Position numbers and translations under genes: made by a program. From positions 312,933-376,932 of the forward strand of contig NZ_QJRG01000048.1 of assembly GCF_004025535.1 (NCBI RefSeq): 64,000 nt of DNA, in the 5' to 3' direction. Shown in pieces: positions 18,772 through 27,558 of the stretch (position 1 is the first letter of the stretch; every line of letters starts with the position of its first letter). A model generated the notes under the pieces. The model was not told where the DNA came from and searched no databases. It saw only the letters and a program-made list of their open reading frames with translations. Source of the stretch: Pseudomonas alkylphenolica. GTDB lineage: Bacteria > Pseudomonadota > Gammaproteobacteria > Pseudomonadales > Pseudomonadaceae.

Positions 18772-18785
18772 TTGATCTGAAGCAA
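18772..18785. promoter_or_regulatory. Anr/FNR-like site upstream of napE
   Basis: TTGATCTGAAGCAA matches the FNR/Anr consensus TTGAT-N4-ATCAA at nine of ten fixed positions. Its centre is about 95 bases before the napE ATG. A start point near 18820 would put it at about -41.5, the usual activator position. Anaerobic induction of the nap operon is inferred. Confidence 0.55.
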
Positions 18786-18873
18786 TAGTTCCGCCGGTCT
18801 GATTAAGTGGCTTTGATTTACCTTGCAACATGTGTGGTCTACGCTCAATCCAGACCTGCCTGGAGTGCGTTCA

Positions 18874-19041
18874 ATGCCAACGGCTGAAGAACAAAAACCT
18901 GTGCGTCGCAAAGAGGCCTTGTTGTTCGTCTTCCTCGTCGCCTGCCTGTTTCCCCTGCTGTCGGTGGCGATTGTCGGCGGCTACGGGTTCATCATCTGGT
19001 TTTTGCAAATGCTCTATGGCCCGCCTGGGCCTCCGAGCTGA
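18874..19041 (+). CDS. napE: Periplasmic nitrate reductase small membrane protein NapE
   Basis: A 55-residue protein starting at ATG 18874, after GGAG nine bases upstream; the in-frame codon at 18823 has no good ribosome-binding site. It has a charged N-terminus (MPTAEEQKPVRRKE) and one long membrane helix (ALLFVFLVACLFPLLSVAIV, extending through GGYGFIIWFLQ), then a short Pro/Gly tail. This is the NapE pattern, and napD follows after 33 bases. NapE is a short integral membrane protein in nap operons of Paracoccus and Pseudomonas; its precise role is not settled. It is the first gene of the operon and lies downstream of the candidate Anr site. Confidence 0.85.
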   Translation: MPTAEEQKPVRRKEALLFVFLVACLFPLLSVAIVGGYGFIIWFLQMLYGPPGPPS

Positions 19042-19074
19042 TAGGCACCCGATTGTGTCTGTTGGAGTCAGCAT

Positions 19075-19335
19075 ATGGACAACACGCTGCACATCGCCAG
19101 CCTTGTAGTACATGCCCGCCCGGAACTGTTCGATGCAGTTAAAGCCAACTTGCGCCTGCTCGATGGCCTGGAACTGCATCAGGAAAGTGCCGCCGGAAAG
19201 TTGGTGGTGGTACTTGAAGCCGATCACGAAAATCAAATACTGCAACGCATCGACCAGATCAACAATTTGCCGGGCGTTCTCAATGCGGCGTTGATCTATC
19301 ACGAACTCCTCGACCCCGCCGGAGAGATCGAATGA
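19075..19335 (+). CDS. napD: NapA maturation chaperone NapD
   Basis: An 86-residue cytoplasmic chaperone. NapD binds the twin-arginine signal peptide of NapA and holds back export until the molybdenum cofactor is inserted. The sequence shows the NapD hallmarks: IASLVVHARPE at the N-terminus, then GLELHQESAAGKLVVVLEA, and INNLPGVLNAALIYHE near the end, in a ferredoxin-like fold. GGAG precedes the ATG. The gene overlaps napA by 4 bases, consistent with translational coupling of chaperone and client. Confidence 0.93.
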   Translation: MDNTLHIASLVVHARPELFDAVKANLRLLDGLELHQESAAGKLVVVLEADHENQILQRIDQINNLPGVLNAALIYHELLDPAGEIE

Positions 19336-21836
19336 GCATGACCCGCCGTGAGTTCGCCAAGGCCCAGGCTGCCGCCATTGCTGCTGCTGCGGCCGGCCTG
19401 CCGATCTATACCACTGCCAGCAACCTGATTACCGAAGCGGACATGGTCACGCTTGACTGGAACAAGGCGCCCTGTCGTTTCTGTGGTACCGGTTGCAGCG
19501 TCATGGTCGCGACCCGTGACAACCGGGTGGTGGCTACCCACGGTGACGTCAAGGCCGAAGTCAACCGGGGCCTGAACTGCGTCAAAGGCTACTTCCTGTC
19601 GAAGATCATGTACGGCACTGACCGCCTGACCCAGCCACTGCTGCGCATGAAGAACGGCCAGTACGACAAACAGGGCGAGTTCCAGCCGGTCAGTTGGGAA
19701 AAAGCCTTCGACATTATGGAAAGCAAGTTCAAGGAAGCCTTGAAAAACAAAGGCCCCAGTGCAGTCGGCATGTTCGGTTCCGGGCAATGGACGGTGTGGG
19801 AAGGTTACGCGGCCAACAAACTGATGAAGGCTGGTTTTCGCAGCAACAACATCGATCCTAACGCGCGCCACTGCATGGCCTCGGCGGTGATGGGCTTCAT
19901 GCGCACCTTCGGCATGGACGAACCGATGGGCTGCTACGACGACATCGAAGCGACCGATGCCTTTGTGCTTTGGGGCTCGAACATGGCCGAAATGCACCCG
20001 ATCCTCTGGAGCCGGGTCACCGACCGCCGCCTGAGCCAGCCGACCGTCAAGGTCGCGGTGCTGTCGACGTTCGAACACCGCAGCTTCGAACTGGCCGACA
20101 TCCCGATGGTGTTCAAGCCCCAGACCGATCTGCTGATCCTCAACTACATCGCCAATCACATCATTGAAAGCGGCGCGGTAAACAAGGACTTCATCAGCAA
20201 GCACACGCGCTTCGCCAAGGGCGCCGACGACATCGGCTACGGCCTGCGTCCGGACAACCCGCTGGAGACCAAGGCCAAGAACGCCGACAAGGCCAACACC
20301 TGGAGCGACATCGACTTCGAGCAGTTCGCCGCTTTCGTTCGCCCCTATACCCTGGAGCGCACCGCGAAAGAGTCCGGCGTGCCCGCCGAACGCCTCAAGG
20401 CGCTGGCGGAGCTGTATGCCGACCCCAAGCGCAAGGTCGTGTCGTTCTGGACCATGGGCTTCAACCAGCACACTCGCGGCGTATGGGCCAATAACCTGAT
20501 CTACAACATCCATTTGCTCACCGGCAAGATCAGTGAACCCGGCAACAGCCCCTTCTCGCTCACCGGGCAACCTTCCGCCTGCGGCACCGCGCGTGAAGTC
20601 GGAACCTTTTCCCACCGTTTGCCCGCTGACCTGGTGGTGACAAATCCCAAGCACCGTGCCACTGCTGAAAAGATCTGGAAGCTGCCTGAAGGCACCATTG
20701 AGGAAAAGGTCGGTTTCCATGCCGTGCAGCAAAGCCGCATGCTCAAGGATGGTGTGCTCAATGTCTACTGGACCCAGGCCAGCAACAACATGCATGCCGG
20801 GCCGAACATCATGCAGGAAGTGCTGCCAGGTTGGCGCAAGCCGGAAAACTTCGTGATCGTCTCCGATGTGTACCCCACCGTCTCGGCCCAGGCCGCTGAC
20901 CTGATCCTGCCCAGCGCCATGTGGGTAGAAAAGGAAGGCGCCTACGGCAACGCCGAGCGCCGCACCCAGTTCTGGCACCAGCTGGTCAGTGCACCAGGCG
21001 ATGCCAAGTCGGACTTGTGGCAACTGGTGGAGTTCTCCAAACGCTTTACCACTGATGAAACCTGGCCGGCCGAGCTGCTGGCAAAAGCCCCGCAATACAA
21101 AGGCAAAACGTTGTACGAGGTACTGTTCAAGAACGGCCAGGTCGACCAGTTCCCGGTTGAACAGCTGGAGGCTGGTTACAAGAACGACGAAGCCAAGGCC
21201 TTTGGATTTTACCTGCAAAAAGGCCTGTTTGAGGAATATGCCCAGTTTGGCCGGGGCCACGGTCATGACCTGGCGCCCTTCGACCAGTACCACAGCGAGC
21301 GTGGATTGCGCTGGCCGGTGGTCGATGGCAAAGAAACGCGCTGGCGCTACCGCGAAGGGCTCGATCCTTATGTCGAAGCCGGCAGCGGTGTGCAGTTCTA
21401 TGGCTACCCGGACAAGAAGGCAATCATCTTCGCCCTGCCCTACGAGCCACCGGCTGAGGCCCCGGATGACGAGTTTCCCTTCTGGCTCAGCACCGGCCGG
21501 GTGCTTGAACACTGGCACACCGGCACCATGACGCAACGGGTCGAGGAGCTCTACAAGGCGGTGCCCGACGCACTGGTGTACATGCACCCTGATGACGCCA
21601 AAGCCATGAACGCGCGGCGCGGCAGCGAAGTGAAGCTGATCAGCCGCCGCGGAGAAATTCGTGCACGCATCGAAACCCGAGGCCGCAACAAGCCACCGCG
21701 TGGCCTGGTGTTTGTGCCGTTCTTCGATGCCAACAAATTGATCAACAAAGTCACGCTGGATGCCACCGACCCTATTTCCAAGCAGACCGACTACAAGAAA
21801 TGCGCCATACGCATCGAGCTGATCAGCGTGGCCTGA
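19332..21836 (+). CDS. napA: Periplasmic nitrate reductase catalytic subunit NapA
   Basis: An 834-residue molybdoenzyme that reduces nitrate to nitrite in the periplasm. The N-terminus carries a Tat signal (TRREFAKAQAAAIAAAAAG). The 4Fe-4S binding Cys cluster is CRFCGTGCSVMVA followed by NRGLNCVKGYF. The Mo-coordinating cysteine lies in NARHCMASAVMGFMRTFG (Cys181). C-terminal segments such as STGRVLEHWHTGTMT belong to the Mo-bisPGD binding domain. Length and motifs match the E. coli and Pseudomonas enzymes. It receives electrons from NapB, which is fed by the NapC quinol dehydrogenase encoded downstream. It overlaps napD by 4 bases. It may serve redox balancing, aerobic denitrification or the first denitrification step; no other denitrification genes are in view. 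Confidence 0.98.
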   Translation: MSMTRREFAKAQAAAIAAAAAGLPIYTTASNLITEADMVTLDWNKAPCRFCGTGCSVMVATRDNRVVATHGDVKAEVNRGLNCVKGYFLSKIMYGTDRLTQPLLRMKNGQYDKQGEFQPVSWEKAFDIMESKFKEALKNKGPSAVGMFGSGQWTVWEGYAANKLMKAGFRSNNIDPNARHCMASAVMGFMRTFGMDEPMGCYDDIEATDAFVLWGSNMAEMHPILWSRVTDRRLSQPTVKVAVLSTFEHRSFELADIPMVFKPQTDLLILNYIANHIIESGAVNKDFISKHTRFAKGADDIGYGLRPDNPLETKAKNADKANTWSDIDFEQFAAFVRPYTLERTAKESGVPAERLKALAELYADPKRKVVSFWTMGFNQHTRGVWANNLIYNIHLLTGKISEPGNSPFSLTGQPSACGTAREVGTFSHRLPADLVVTNPKHRATAEKIWKLPEGTIEEKVGFHAVQQSRMLKDGVLNVYWTQASNNMHAGPNIMQEVLPGWRKPENFVIVSDVYPTVSAQAADLILPSAMWVEKEGAYGNAERRTQFWHQLVSAPGDAKSDLWQLVEFSKRFTTDETWPAELLAKAPQYKGKTLYEVLFKNGQVDQFPVEQLEAGYKNDEAKAFGFYLQKGLFEEYAQFGRGHGHDLAPFDQYHSERGLRWPVVDGKETRWRYREGLDPYVEAGSGVQFYGYPDKKAIIFALPYEPPAEAPDDEFPFWLSTGRVLEHWHTGTMTQRVEELYKAVPDALVYMHPDDAKAMNARRGSEVKLISRRGEIRARIETRGRNKPPRGLVFVPFFDANKLINKVTLDATDPISKQTDYKKCAIRIELISVA

Positions 21837-21847
21837 GGAGATCCATC

Positions 21848-22333
21848 ATGCCTTTTCGAATCGTGCCGTTGCTGTTGCTTGCTGTGGTTGGCCTGGCCAT
21901 CGCCGCCGACGTCGACTACCCGCTCGATGCCCCCGGGCCCGACGGCCGCCGCCCGGGCGGCACGCTGACCCAGAGCATGCCGGCCCCGCCGCTGGCCAAT
22001 GATGAGAACAATGACCTCAAGCGCGAGCGCAACTACCCGGACCAGCCGCCGACCATTCCCCACAGCATCCGTGGCTACCAGATCGACAAGAACGGCAACA
22101 AATGCCTTTCGTGCCACAGCCGCGCCAACAGTGCCCGCAGCCAGGCGACGATGATCAGCATCACCCACTACATGGACCGCGATGGCCAGGCCCTGGCCGC
22201 AGTGTCACCACGTCGCTACTTCTGCAACCAGTGCCACGTGCCGCAAAAAGAGGTGAAGCCATTGGTGGGCAATACCTTCGAAACCATCGACAAAATCCTG
22301 CAAGACGACGCCAACGCTGCGAACAAACCTTGA
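21848..22333 (+). CDS. napB: Diheme cytochrome c NapB
   Basis: A 161-residue periplasmic diheme cytochrome, the electron-transfer subunit of the nitrate reductase. The ATG at 21848 is preceded by GAGGAG and gives a normal signal peptide (MPFRIVPLLLLAVVGLAIA); an in-frame ATG upstream at 21800 would start inside napA and lose it. Two heme-binding motifs are present: CLSCH (Cys86, Cys89, His90) and CNQCH (Cys126, Cys129, His130). It lies 11 bases after napA and 9 bases before napC, in the usual gene order. Confidence 0.96.
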   Translation: MPFRIVPLLLLAVVGLAIAADVDYPLDAPGPDGRRPGGTLTQSMPAPPLANDENNDLKRERNYPDQPPTIPHSIRGYQIDKNGNKCLSCHSRANSARSQATMISITHYMDRDGQALAAVSPRRYFCNQCHVPQKEVKPLVGNTFETIDKILQDDANAANKP

Positions 22334-22342
22334 GGAGGCGCC

Positions 22343-22939
22343 ATGAAAGCTCTGTTCGCCCTGCTTAAGGAGTACTGGGGCATCCTCTGTCGACCGAGCG
22401 TCTATTTCAGCCTGGGGTTCCTGACCCTGGGCGGTTTCATTGCCGGGATCATATTCTGGGGCGGTTTCAACACCGCACTGGAAATGACCAACACCGAGAA
22501 ATTCTGCGTGTCGTGCCATGAAATGCGCGACAACGTCTTCGTCGAACTCAAGGACACCATCCACTACAGCAACCGTTCCGGTGTGCGCGCCAGCTGCCCG
22601 GACTGCCACGTCCCCCATGAGTGGACCCACAAGATTGCCCGCAAGATGCAGGCTTCCAAGGAAGTCTGGGGCAAGATCTTCGGCACCATCGACACCCGCG
22701 ACAAATTCGTCAACCTGCGCCGCGAACTGGCCGAGCACGAATGGGCGCGGCTCAAGGCCAACGACTCGCGAGAATGCCGCAACTGCCACAACTTCGAGTT
22801 CATGGACTTCACCCGCCAGAGCAAGCGTGCAGCGGCCATGCACTCGACGTCATTGGCCAGCGGCCAGGCCACCTGCATCGACTGCCACAAAGGCATCGCC
22901 CACAAACTGCCCGACATGCACGGGGTAAAAGGCTGGTAG
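22343..22939 (+). CDS. napC: Tetraheme quinol dehydrogenase NapC (NapC/NirT family)
   Basis: A 198-residue membrane-anchored tetraheme cytochrome that oxidises quinol and passes electrons to NapB. One membrane helix lies at about residues 22-42 (FSLGFLTLGGFIAGIIFWGG). Four heme motifs follow: CVSCH (55-59), CPDCH (85-89), CRNCH (145-149) and CIDCH (178-182). The length matches NapC. The ATG follows GAGGAG. It is the last gene of napEDABC; napF, napG and napH are not present. The next gene converges and begins 10 bases away, so transcription probably stops in or just after this junction. Confidence 0.96.
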   Translation: MKALFALLKEYWGILCRPSVYFSLGFLTLGGFIAGIIFWGGFNTALEMTNTEKFCVSCHEMRDNVFVELKDTIHYSNRSGVRASCPDCHVPHEWTHKIARKMQASKEVWGKIFGTIDTRDKFVNLRRELAEHEWARLKANDSRECRNCHNFEFMDFTRQSKRAAAMHSTSLASGQATCIDCHKGIAHKLPDMHGVKGW

Positions 22940-22949
22940 CCCTGCGCTG

Positions 22950-23402
22950 TCAGGGCGTTACCTGATAACCCTTGCCCTGCAGGCAACTGGTGTACGCCGT
23001 GGCGCTGTTGGTTTCGTTGGTCCTGCGCTGCTCGCGGCGCTCCTGGCGCTGGCGCGAACCACCAACGACCATGCCCGCAGCGGCGGTCTCCTTGGCGCGA
23101 TTCTGCCGGTAATCCTGTTTCACGTCGTCATCGACGCGATCGTAGACTTCATCATGCTGATTGCCCCTTACCTGGGCACCTGCCGCACCGGCTGCGGCAC
23201 CTACCGCTGCGCCTTTGATGCGCCCACCGGAAGGTGTCGAGGCGCTGCTCGACGCGCTGTTGGCAATGTTCTGGCATTCGCTGATGTCGGCCTGGGTTTG
23301 CTGCTGACTCTGGCCCTTGGTCGGCACAACGGTTTGCGCAGTGGCCTGAAAGCTGCACAACGACAACGCAACACACAGGCTGAGTGACGATGACCTGAAC
23401 AT
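22950..23402 (-). CDS. Secreted glycine-zipper protein
   Basis: A 150-residue protein with an N-terminal signal peptide (MFRSSSLSLCVALSLCSFQATAQ). In the middle is a glycine-zipper-like stretch (GGRIKGAAVGAAAGAAGAQVRG), then an Asp/Arg-rich region and a Cys-containing end (YTSCLQGKGYQV) that may pair with the Cys in ADISECQNIA. Such YMGG/Gly-zipper proteins sit in or near the envelope, and their function is unknown. The region upstream of its start holds a good AGGAGG ribosome-binding site. It is not part of the nap operon, being convergent. Confidence 0.75.
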   Translation of the reverse strand: MFRSSSLSLCVALSLCSFQATAQTVVPTKGQSQQQTQADISECQNIANSASSSASTPSGGRIKGAAVGAAAGAAGAQVRGNQHDEVYDRVDDDVKQDYRQNRAKETAAAGMVVGGSRQRQERREQRRTNETNSATAYTSCLQGKGYQVTP

Positions 23403-23520
23403 GATGACCTCCTGAACCCTGAGCAGCCTTTGACAATCAAGCTGCCAGGATCAGTGTAATGCTCAAGAGAGCGCATCAACCTGAATGCCGCTCGGCGGTG
23501 CAACCGTCAGCGCATGCACT

Positions 23521-23838
23521 TCAACGTTCACCACCCAACGTATCCTGGGCCAGAATCGCCCGGGCAATGTCTTCGTCCGAGGCTTTGAGCCCCGGGTGCT
23601 CCTGACGGACGCGCTGCATCATCGACTCCAGGTAAACCCCGCGTATGGCGCCGTTACTGGCGATGAACGAAGACGCATCGTCACGCGCCGGGATGATGCG
23701 CTTGTCATCTTTGAAGGTGGAATACAACGAGGCGGACACGCCAGCCGAAGTGGCAACATCGCCAGCGTCGACATCGGCCAGGGCCGAGCCGATGGGCAGG
23801 CAGACTACGAGCGAAGAAACAAGCAGTAAACGACGCAT
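23521..23838 (-). CDS. DUF2388 secreted protein
   Basis: A 105-residue small exported protein. The ATG at 23838 is preceded by TGGAGG and opens a signal peptide (MRRLLLVSSLVVCLPIGSALA). The mature part contains the family pattern DDKRIIPARDDASSFIASNG followed by AIRGVYLESMM and DEDIARAILA. DUF2388 proteins are a Pseudomonas-associated family that often occurs in several copies; the function is unknown. It lies upstream of, and in the same direction as, the glycine-zipper gene, 118 bases apart. Confidence 0.82.
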   Translation of the reverse strand: MRRLLLVSSLVVCLPIGSALADVDAGDVATSAGVSASLYSTFKDDKRIIPARDDASSFIASNGAIRGVYLESMMQRVRQEHPGLKASDEDIARAILAQDTLGGER

Positions 23839-23998
23839 AACGGTGCCTCCAGAAAGAGAGTCCCTACACCCCATAGGATGTCGGCCAACCGTCAGGAGTT
23901 CCCCGGTGAAAAAACCGCCCTTCCCCCCTGCGTGCCCTCCTGCCGTCACGCAAATGGCCTATACCCAATAAGCCACGCATCACACATCAGGGGCGACT

Positions 23999-25336
23999 AT
24001 GGCCGGTTCTGGAAAAAAAATGACCCTCGTCGGGCTCACCACGCTGGTGACCGTCAACATGATGGGCTCGGGAATCATCATGCTGCCCACCAGCATGGCG
24101 CAGCTGGGGGCGGTCTCATTGCTGTCCTGGGTGGTCACCGCCATCGGTTCAATGGCCATCGCCTACAGCTTTACCCAGTGCGGGGTGTTTTGCAGCCGCT
24201 CCGGCGGACTGTCCGCCTACACCGAGGAGGCCCATGCCAAATCGGGGTTCTTTCTGTGCTCCTACCTGTATTTCCTCTCCCTGGCCATTGCCAACGTCGC
24301 CGTGGCGATCTCGGCGGTGGGCTACATGACTGCGTTCTTCCCCTGGCTGGGCAGTGGCGCGATCGCTCTATGCGTCGGGACGGTCGGGCTGATCTGGCTG
24401 ACCATCCTGGCCAATTTCGGCGGCCCGAACATCACCGGCAGAATCGGCGCGATCACCGTCTGGGGGGTGATCATTCCCGTGGCCGGGCTGAGTGTGATTG
24501 GCTGGCTCTGGTTCGACAGCGCCGTGTTCACCCAGGCGTGGAACCCCAATGAACTCCCCATCTGGGAAGCCATCGGCAAGACCATCCCGCTGACCCTCTG
24601 GGCGTTTCTGGGCATGGAGTCCGCAGCCCAGGCCTTCGATGCCGTAGAGAACCCCAAGCGCAACGTGCCCCTGGCTTGCCTGTTCGGCACCCTGGGAGCG
24701 GCGGTGGTCTATGTGCTGTCGACCACGGTGATCCAGGGCATCGTGCCCAACCTGGAACTGGCCAACGCCTCAGCGCCGTTTGCCCTGGTCTACGCGAAAA
24801 TGTTCAACCCGCTGGTGGGTAACATCATCATGGTACTGGCGGTAATGGCCTGCGTCGGTTCATTGCTGGGCTGGCAGTTCACCCTGGCGCAAACGGCGAA
24901 AATGACCGCCGACCAGGGGTTGTTTCCCAAACTGTTTTCCCGGGTCAGCGCACGCAATGCGCCGATCCTCGGCATGCTGGTGTGTGGTGTGCTGCAAACG
25001 GCGATGGCGCTGTCGACCATCTCGCCCAATGCCAGCGCCCAGTTCGGCAAGCTGGTGAGCCTGGCCGCAGTGACCAACCTGATCCCCTACGTCACCGCCC
25101 TGACCGGCCTGCTGCCGATCATGCACAAGGCCAGGGTCAGCCCGGCTGTGTACAGCCGCAATACCCTGGTGCTGCTGGTGGCGGTGGGTTACTCCCTGTA
25201 CGCCCTGTACGCCTGCGGGATGGAGGCGGTACTCGGGGGGGCGCTGGTGCTGGCCTTCGGGTATTTGCTGTATGGCTTCCTGGCCAAGCGCTTTATCGTT
25301 CAGCAGGCGGCCGTCGAACGTGCCGAATTACCGTGA
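23999..25336 (+). CDS. potE: PotE-like amino acid/polyamine antiporter (APC family)
   Basis: A 445-residue inner-membrane transporter with about twelve membrane helices. The N-terminal region closely follows E. coli PotE: VNMMGSGIIMLPTSMAQLG, SWVVTAIGSMAIAYSFTQCG and SLAIANVAVAISAVGYMTA. PotE exchanges putrescine for ornithine or takes up putrescine. AGGGG precedes the ATG. A solute-binding protein gene follows after only 14 bases, so the two are likely co-transcribed. There is no ornithine decarboxylase next to it, so the substrate could instead be another amino acid or polyamine. The family is certain, the PotE identity probable. Confidence 0.8.
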   Translation: MAGSGKKMTLVGLTTLVTVNMMGSGIIMLPTSMAQLGAVSLLSWVVTAIGSMAIAYSFTQCGVFCSRSGGLSAYTEEAHAKSGFFLCSYLYFLSLAIANVAVAISAVGYMTAFFPWLGSGAIALCVGTVGLIWLTILANFGGPNITGRIGAITVWGVIIPVAGLSVIGWLWFDSAVFTQAWNPNELPIWEAIGKTIPLTLWAFLGMESAAQAFDAVENPKRNVPLACLFGTLGAAVVYVLSTTVIQGIVPNLELANASAPFALVYAKMFNPLVGNIIMVLAVMACVGSLLGWQFTLAQTAKMTADQGLFPKLFSRVSARNAPILGMLVCGVLQTAMALSTISPNASAQFGKLVSLAAVTNLIPYVTALTGLLPIMHKARVSPAVYSRNTLVLLVAVGYSLYALYACGMEAVLGGALVLAFGYLLYGFLAKRFIVQQAAVERAELP

Positions 25337-25350
25337 AGGGAGTACAGGGT

Positions 25351-26241
25351 ATGACGCCCCGCCTTAACCGATTGGCCTGTCTGCTTGCCCTGCTGCCGGT
25401 CCTGGCCCAGGCAAGCACACTTGAACACATACGCGCGCACAACACCCTGACCCTGGGCTACCTGGCCGACTTCGCCCCGTTCAGCACAGAGGACGGCGAC
25501 CAGCCCCGTGGCTATGCCATCGAGCTGTGCCAGAAGGTGGCCGAGCAGGTGAAAACCACATTGACGTTGCCCGCCCTGCAGGTACGGTACCAGGCCGTCA
25601 CCCTGGCGGACGAGATCGAGGCCGTGCGCGCCGGGCATGTCGATCTGCTCTGCACCCCCACCGTGCAAAGCCTTGAACGGCGCAAGGCTGTCAGTTTCTC
25701 CATTCCGGTCTACACCGCAGGCGTTACGGCAGTTGTGCGCAAGGATGCCCCTGCCCCTTTACTCAACGTGCTCAACGGCAAGCCGGCCAACGACGGCCCG
25801 ACCTGGCGCGCGACGGTCAACCGTGGCCTGACCAACCAGACCTTTGCGGTAGTTGCCGGCGGCGTCACCGAGCAATGGGTCCGCCAGCAGTTGCAAACGC
25901 TCGGGGTGATAGCCAGGGTGATTACCGTGCCCGACAACGAGGCCGGGCTGGGCGCCATTGCCCAAGGCAAAGCCGATGCGTTTTTCTCCGAGCGCATGCT
26001 GCTCAAGAACCTGTTGGCCCGGCATGCCGAGCTGGATTCCCTGATGCTGGTCGAACGCATTTATGAATCCGCACCGGTGTCGATGGTGCTGCCCCGGGGC
26101 GATGAGGACTTTCGCCTGCTGGTCGATACCGTGATCAGTCAGGCGTACCGTTCGGGTGAGATCGAGCAGGCCTATGGCTCATACCTGGGCGGCACCACTA
26201 AAGCGATCAAGCGCACGTTCAAGGTGTATGCCCTGCCTTGA
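25351..26241 (+). CDS. Periplasmic amino-acid-binding protein (SBP family 3)
   Basis: A 296-residue exported protein of the SBP_bac_3 family. The ATG at 25351, 14 bases after potE, gives a signal peptide (MTPRLNRLACLLALLPVLAQAS). The family signature regions are LTLGYLADFAPFST, GYAIELCQKVAEQV, GHVDLLCTPTVQSLERR (first lobe) and GLGAIAQGKADAFFSER with YRSGEIEQAYGSYLG at the end. It would bind a polar amino acid or related ligand in the periplasm. No ABC permease or ATPase gene is adjacent, which is unusual; pairing with the PotE-like antiporter suggests a polyamine or amino acid role, or a sensing role. Substrate is not predictable from the sequence alone. Confidence 0.85.
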   Translation: MTPRLNRLACLLALLPVLAQASTLEHIRAHNTLTLGYLADFAPFSTEDGDQPRGYAIELCQKVAEQVKTTLTLPALQVRYQAVTLADEIEAVRAGHVDLLCTPTVQSLERRKAVSFSIPVYTAGVTAVVRKDAPAPLLNVLNGKPANDGPTWRATVNRGLTNQTFAVVAGGVTEQWVRQQLQTLGVIARVITVPDNEAGLGAIAQGKADAFFSERMLLKNLLARHAELDSLMLVERIYESAPVSMVLPRGDEDFRLLVDTVISQAYRSGEIEQAYGSYLGGTTKAIKRTFKVYALP

Positions 26242-26259
26242 CCAGGCGGCGCGGTGGGG

Positions 26260-27552
26260 TTAGCGGTCACTTGGAGCGCCTTGCTGACCCGCACCTTCGC
26301 GATTGCGCTGCTCGCGCCCCAACCATAGCCCGGTCAGCGCCCATACCAGTGCGATGACAGCCCCCATCAACATCGCCAGGGCCGGGTGGTCCGCCACCAG
26401 GTCCAGCCCACGCTTGACCCACCCGCTCAGCGCATCGCCACCTCGGTAAACCACGGTGTCGGTGAAGTTCTTGGCTTTGTATTTCTGCTCCGGTGCCACC
26501 ACGGTGTAGAGCATTTCCCGACCGGGTCGTACCAGGGCGTATTCGCCTACCCGGCGCACCACCATCACCAGTACAAACAAGGCAAACACCGGTGCCACCG
26601 CCAGCCCGACAAAGCCCACCACCATCACCAGCGGTACCGCCACCAGCAATACGCCAACCCCGAGCTTGCGCGCCAGATGGCCGGTGATGAACACCTGGGT
26701 GAGGATCGACAGAAACTGCACCAGGCTGTCGATCAGGCCGAACACCTGGGTCTGTTCGGTCCGGCTGGTGAAATGCACAGCCACCAGCCGTGCCTGCTCG
26801 AAATACAGGAACGTGCTGACACTGGCCAGCAGTACCACGAACACGGCAATGGCCAGCAGATAGGGCGAGCGGAACACCTCGCTGGCACCGGCAAAGGGAT
26901 TGCCGCCCAGCGGCCGCGACCGCGGCAATTCAACATCCGCCGGCAGTGGATGGCGATCCCGGAAACGTTGCAGGTACACCCCTGCGGCGATGCTGCCGGT
27001 GAGGCAGGCAGTGGCCAGCAGCACCAGCCCGCCATGGCCGATCACCCCGACCAGTGCAGTCCCCAGCAGCGGCCCGACCAACCCGCCGAAACTGGCGCCG
27101 CCAGCCAGCAGGCCGAACAGGCGTTTGGCTTGCTCGCTGGACAACACATCGGCGAGCACGCTCCAGGCCAGGGAAATGGTCAGCAAATTGAACATCGACA
27201 ACCAGATATAGAACGCCCGCGCACTCCACAGGTTCTCGGGTTGCAGGGTAAACAGCGCGGCAAACACCAGCAGGTTGCTGGCCAGAAACCCGTAAGTCCA
27301 CGGCAGGATGCGCCGACGTTGTACCTTGGATGCCAGCCAGCCGAACAACGGCAACGCAATCAGGGTCAGTACGAAGGTGCCCGTGAACAGCCACTGCAGG
27401 TTCTCGACCCCGCCCGCCACGCCCATGGTTTCGCGTACCGGACGTAGCATGAAGTAACCAGTGAACAGCAAAAAGAACAGGGTCAGCCCCGCAACGACAA
27501 TCGGCGCTTCACCGTCTCGGACGTTGAGCAACCGCGCACCGGGGCTGGCCAT
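26260..27552 (-). CDS. MFS-type transporter resembling NTP/NDP exchangers
   Basis: A 430-residue polytopic inner-membrane protein with about twelve helices. Conserved-looking segments are FFLLFTGYFMLRPVRETMGV near the N-terminus, LPLFGWLASKVQRRRILPW and AKRLFGLLAGGASFGGLVGP. This pattern resembles bacterial relatives of the ATP:ADP translocase family annotated as MFS or NTP/NDP exchange transporters. In free-living Pseudomonas the substrate is not known. It starts 6 bases after the stop of the aldo/keto reductase gene upstream, so both probably form one operon. Confidence 0.75.
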   Translation of the reverse strand: MASPGARLLNVRDGEAPIVVAGLTLFFLLFTGYFMLRPVRETMGVAGGVENLQWLFTGTFVLTLIALPLFGWLASKVQRRRILPWTYGFLASNLLVFAALFTLQPENLWSARAFYIWLSMFNLLTISLAWSVLADVLSSEQAKRLFGLLAGGASFGGLVGPLLGTALVGVIGHGGLVLLATACLTGSIAAGVYLQRFRDRHPLPADVELPRSRPLGGNPFAGASEVFRSPYLLAIAVFVVLLASVSTFLYFEQARLVAVHFTSRTEQTQVFGLIDSLVQFLSILTQVFITGHLARKLGVGVLLVAVPLVMVVGFVGLAVAPVFALFVLVMVVRRVGEYALVRPGREMLYTVVAPEQKYKAKNFTDTVVYRGGDALSGWVKRGLDLVADHPALAMLMGAVIALVWALTGLWLGREQRNREGAGQQGAPSDR

Positions 27553-27558
27553 GACGGC

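Noticed and set aside
18812..18828. Second Anr-like site (TTGATTTACCTTGCAA) near napE
   Set aside because: Only the left half matches; the right half has the wrong spacing and sequence.
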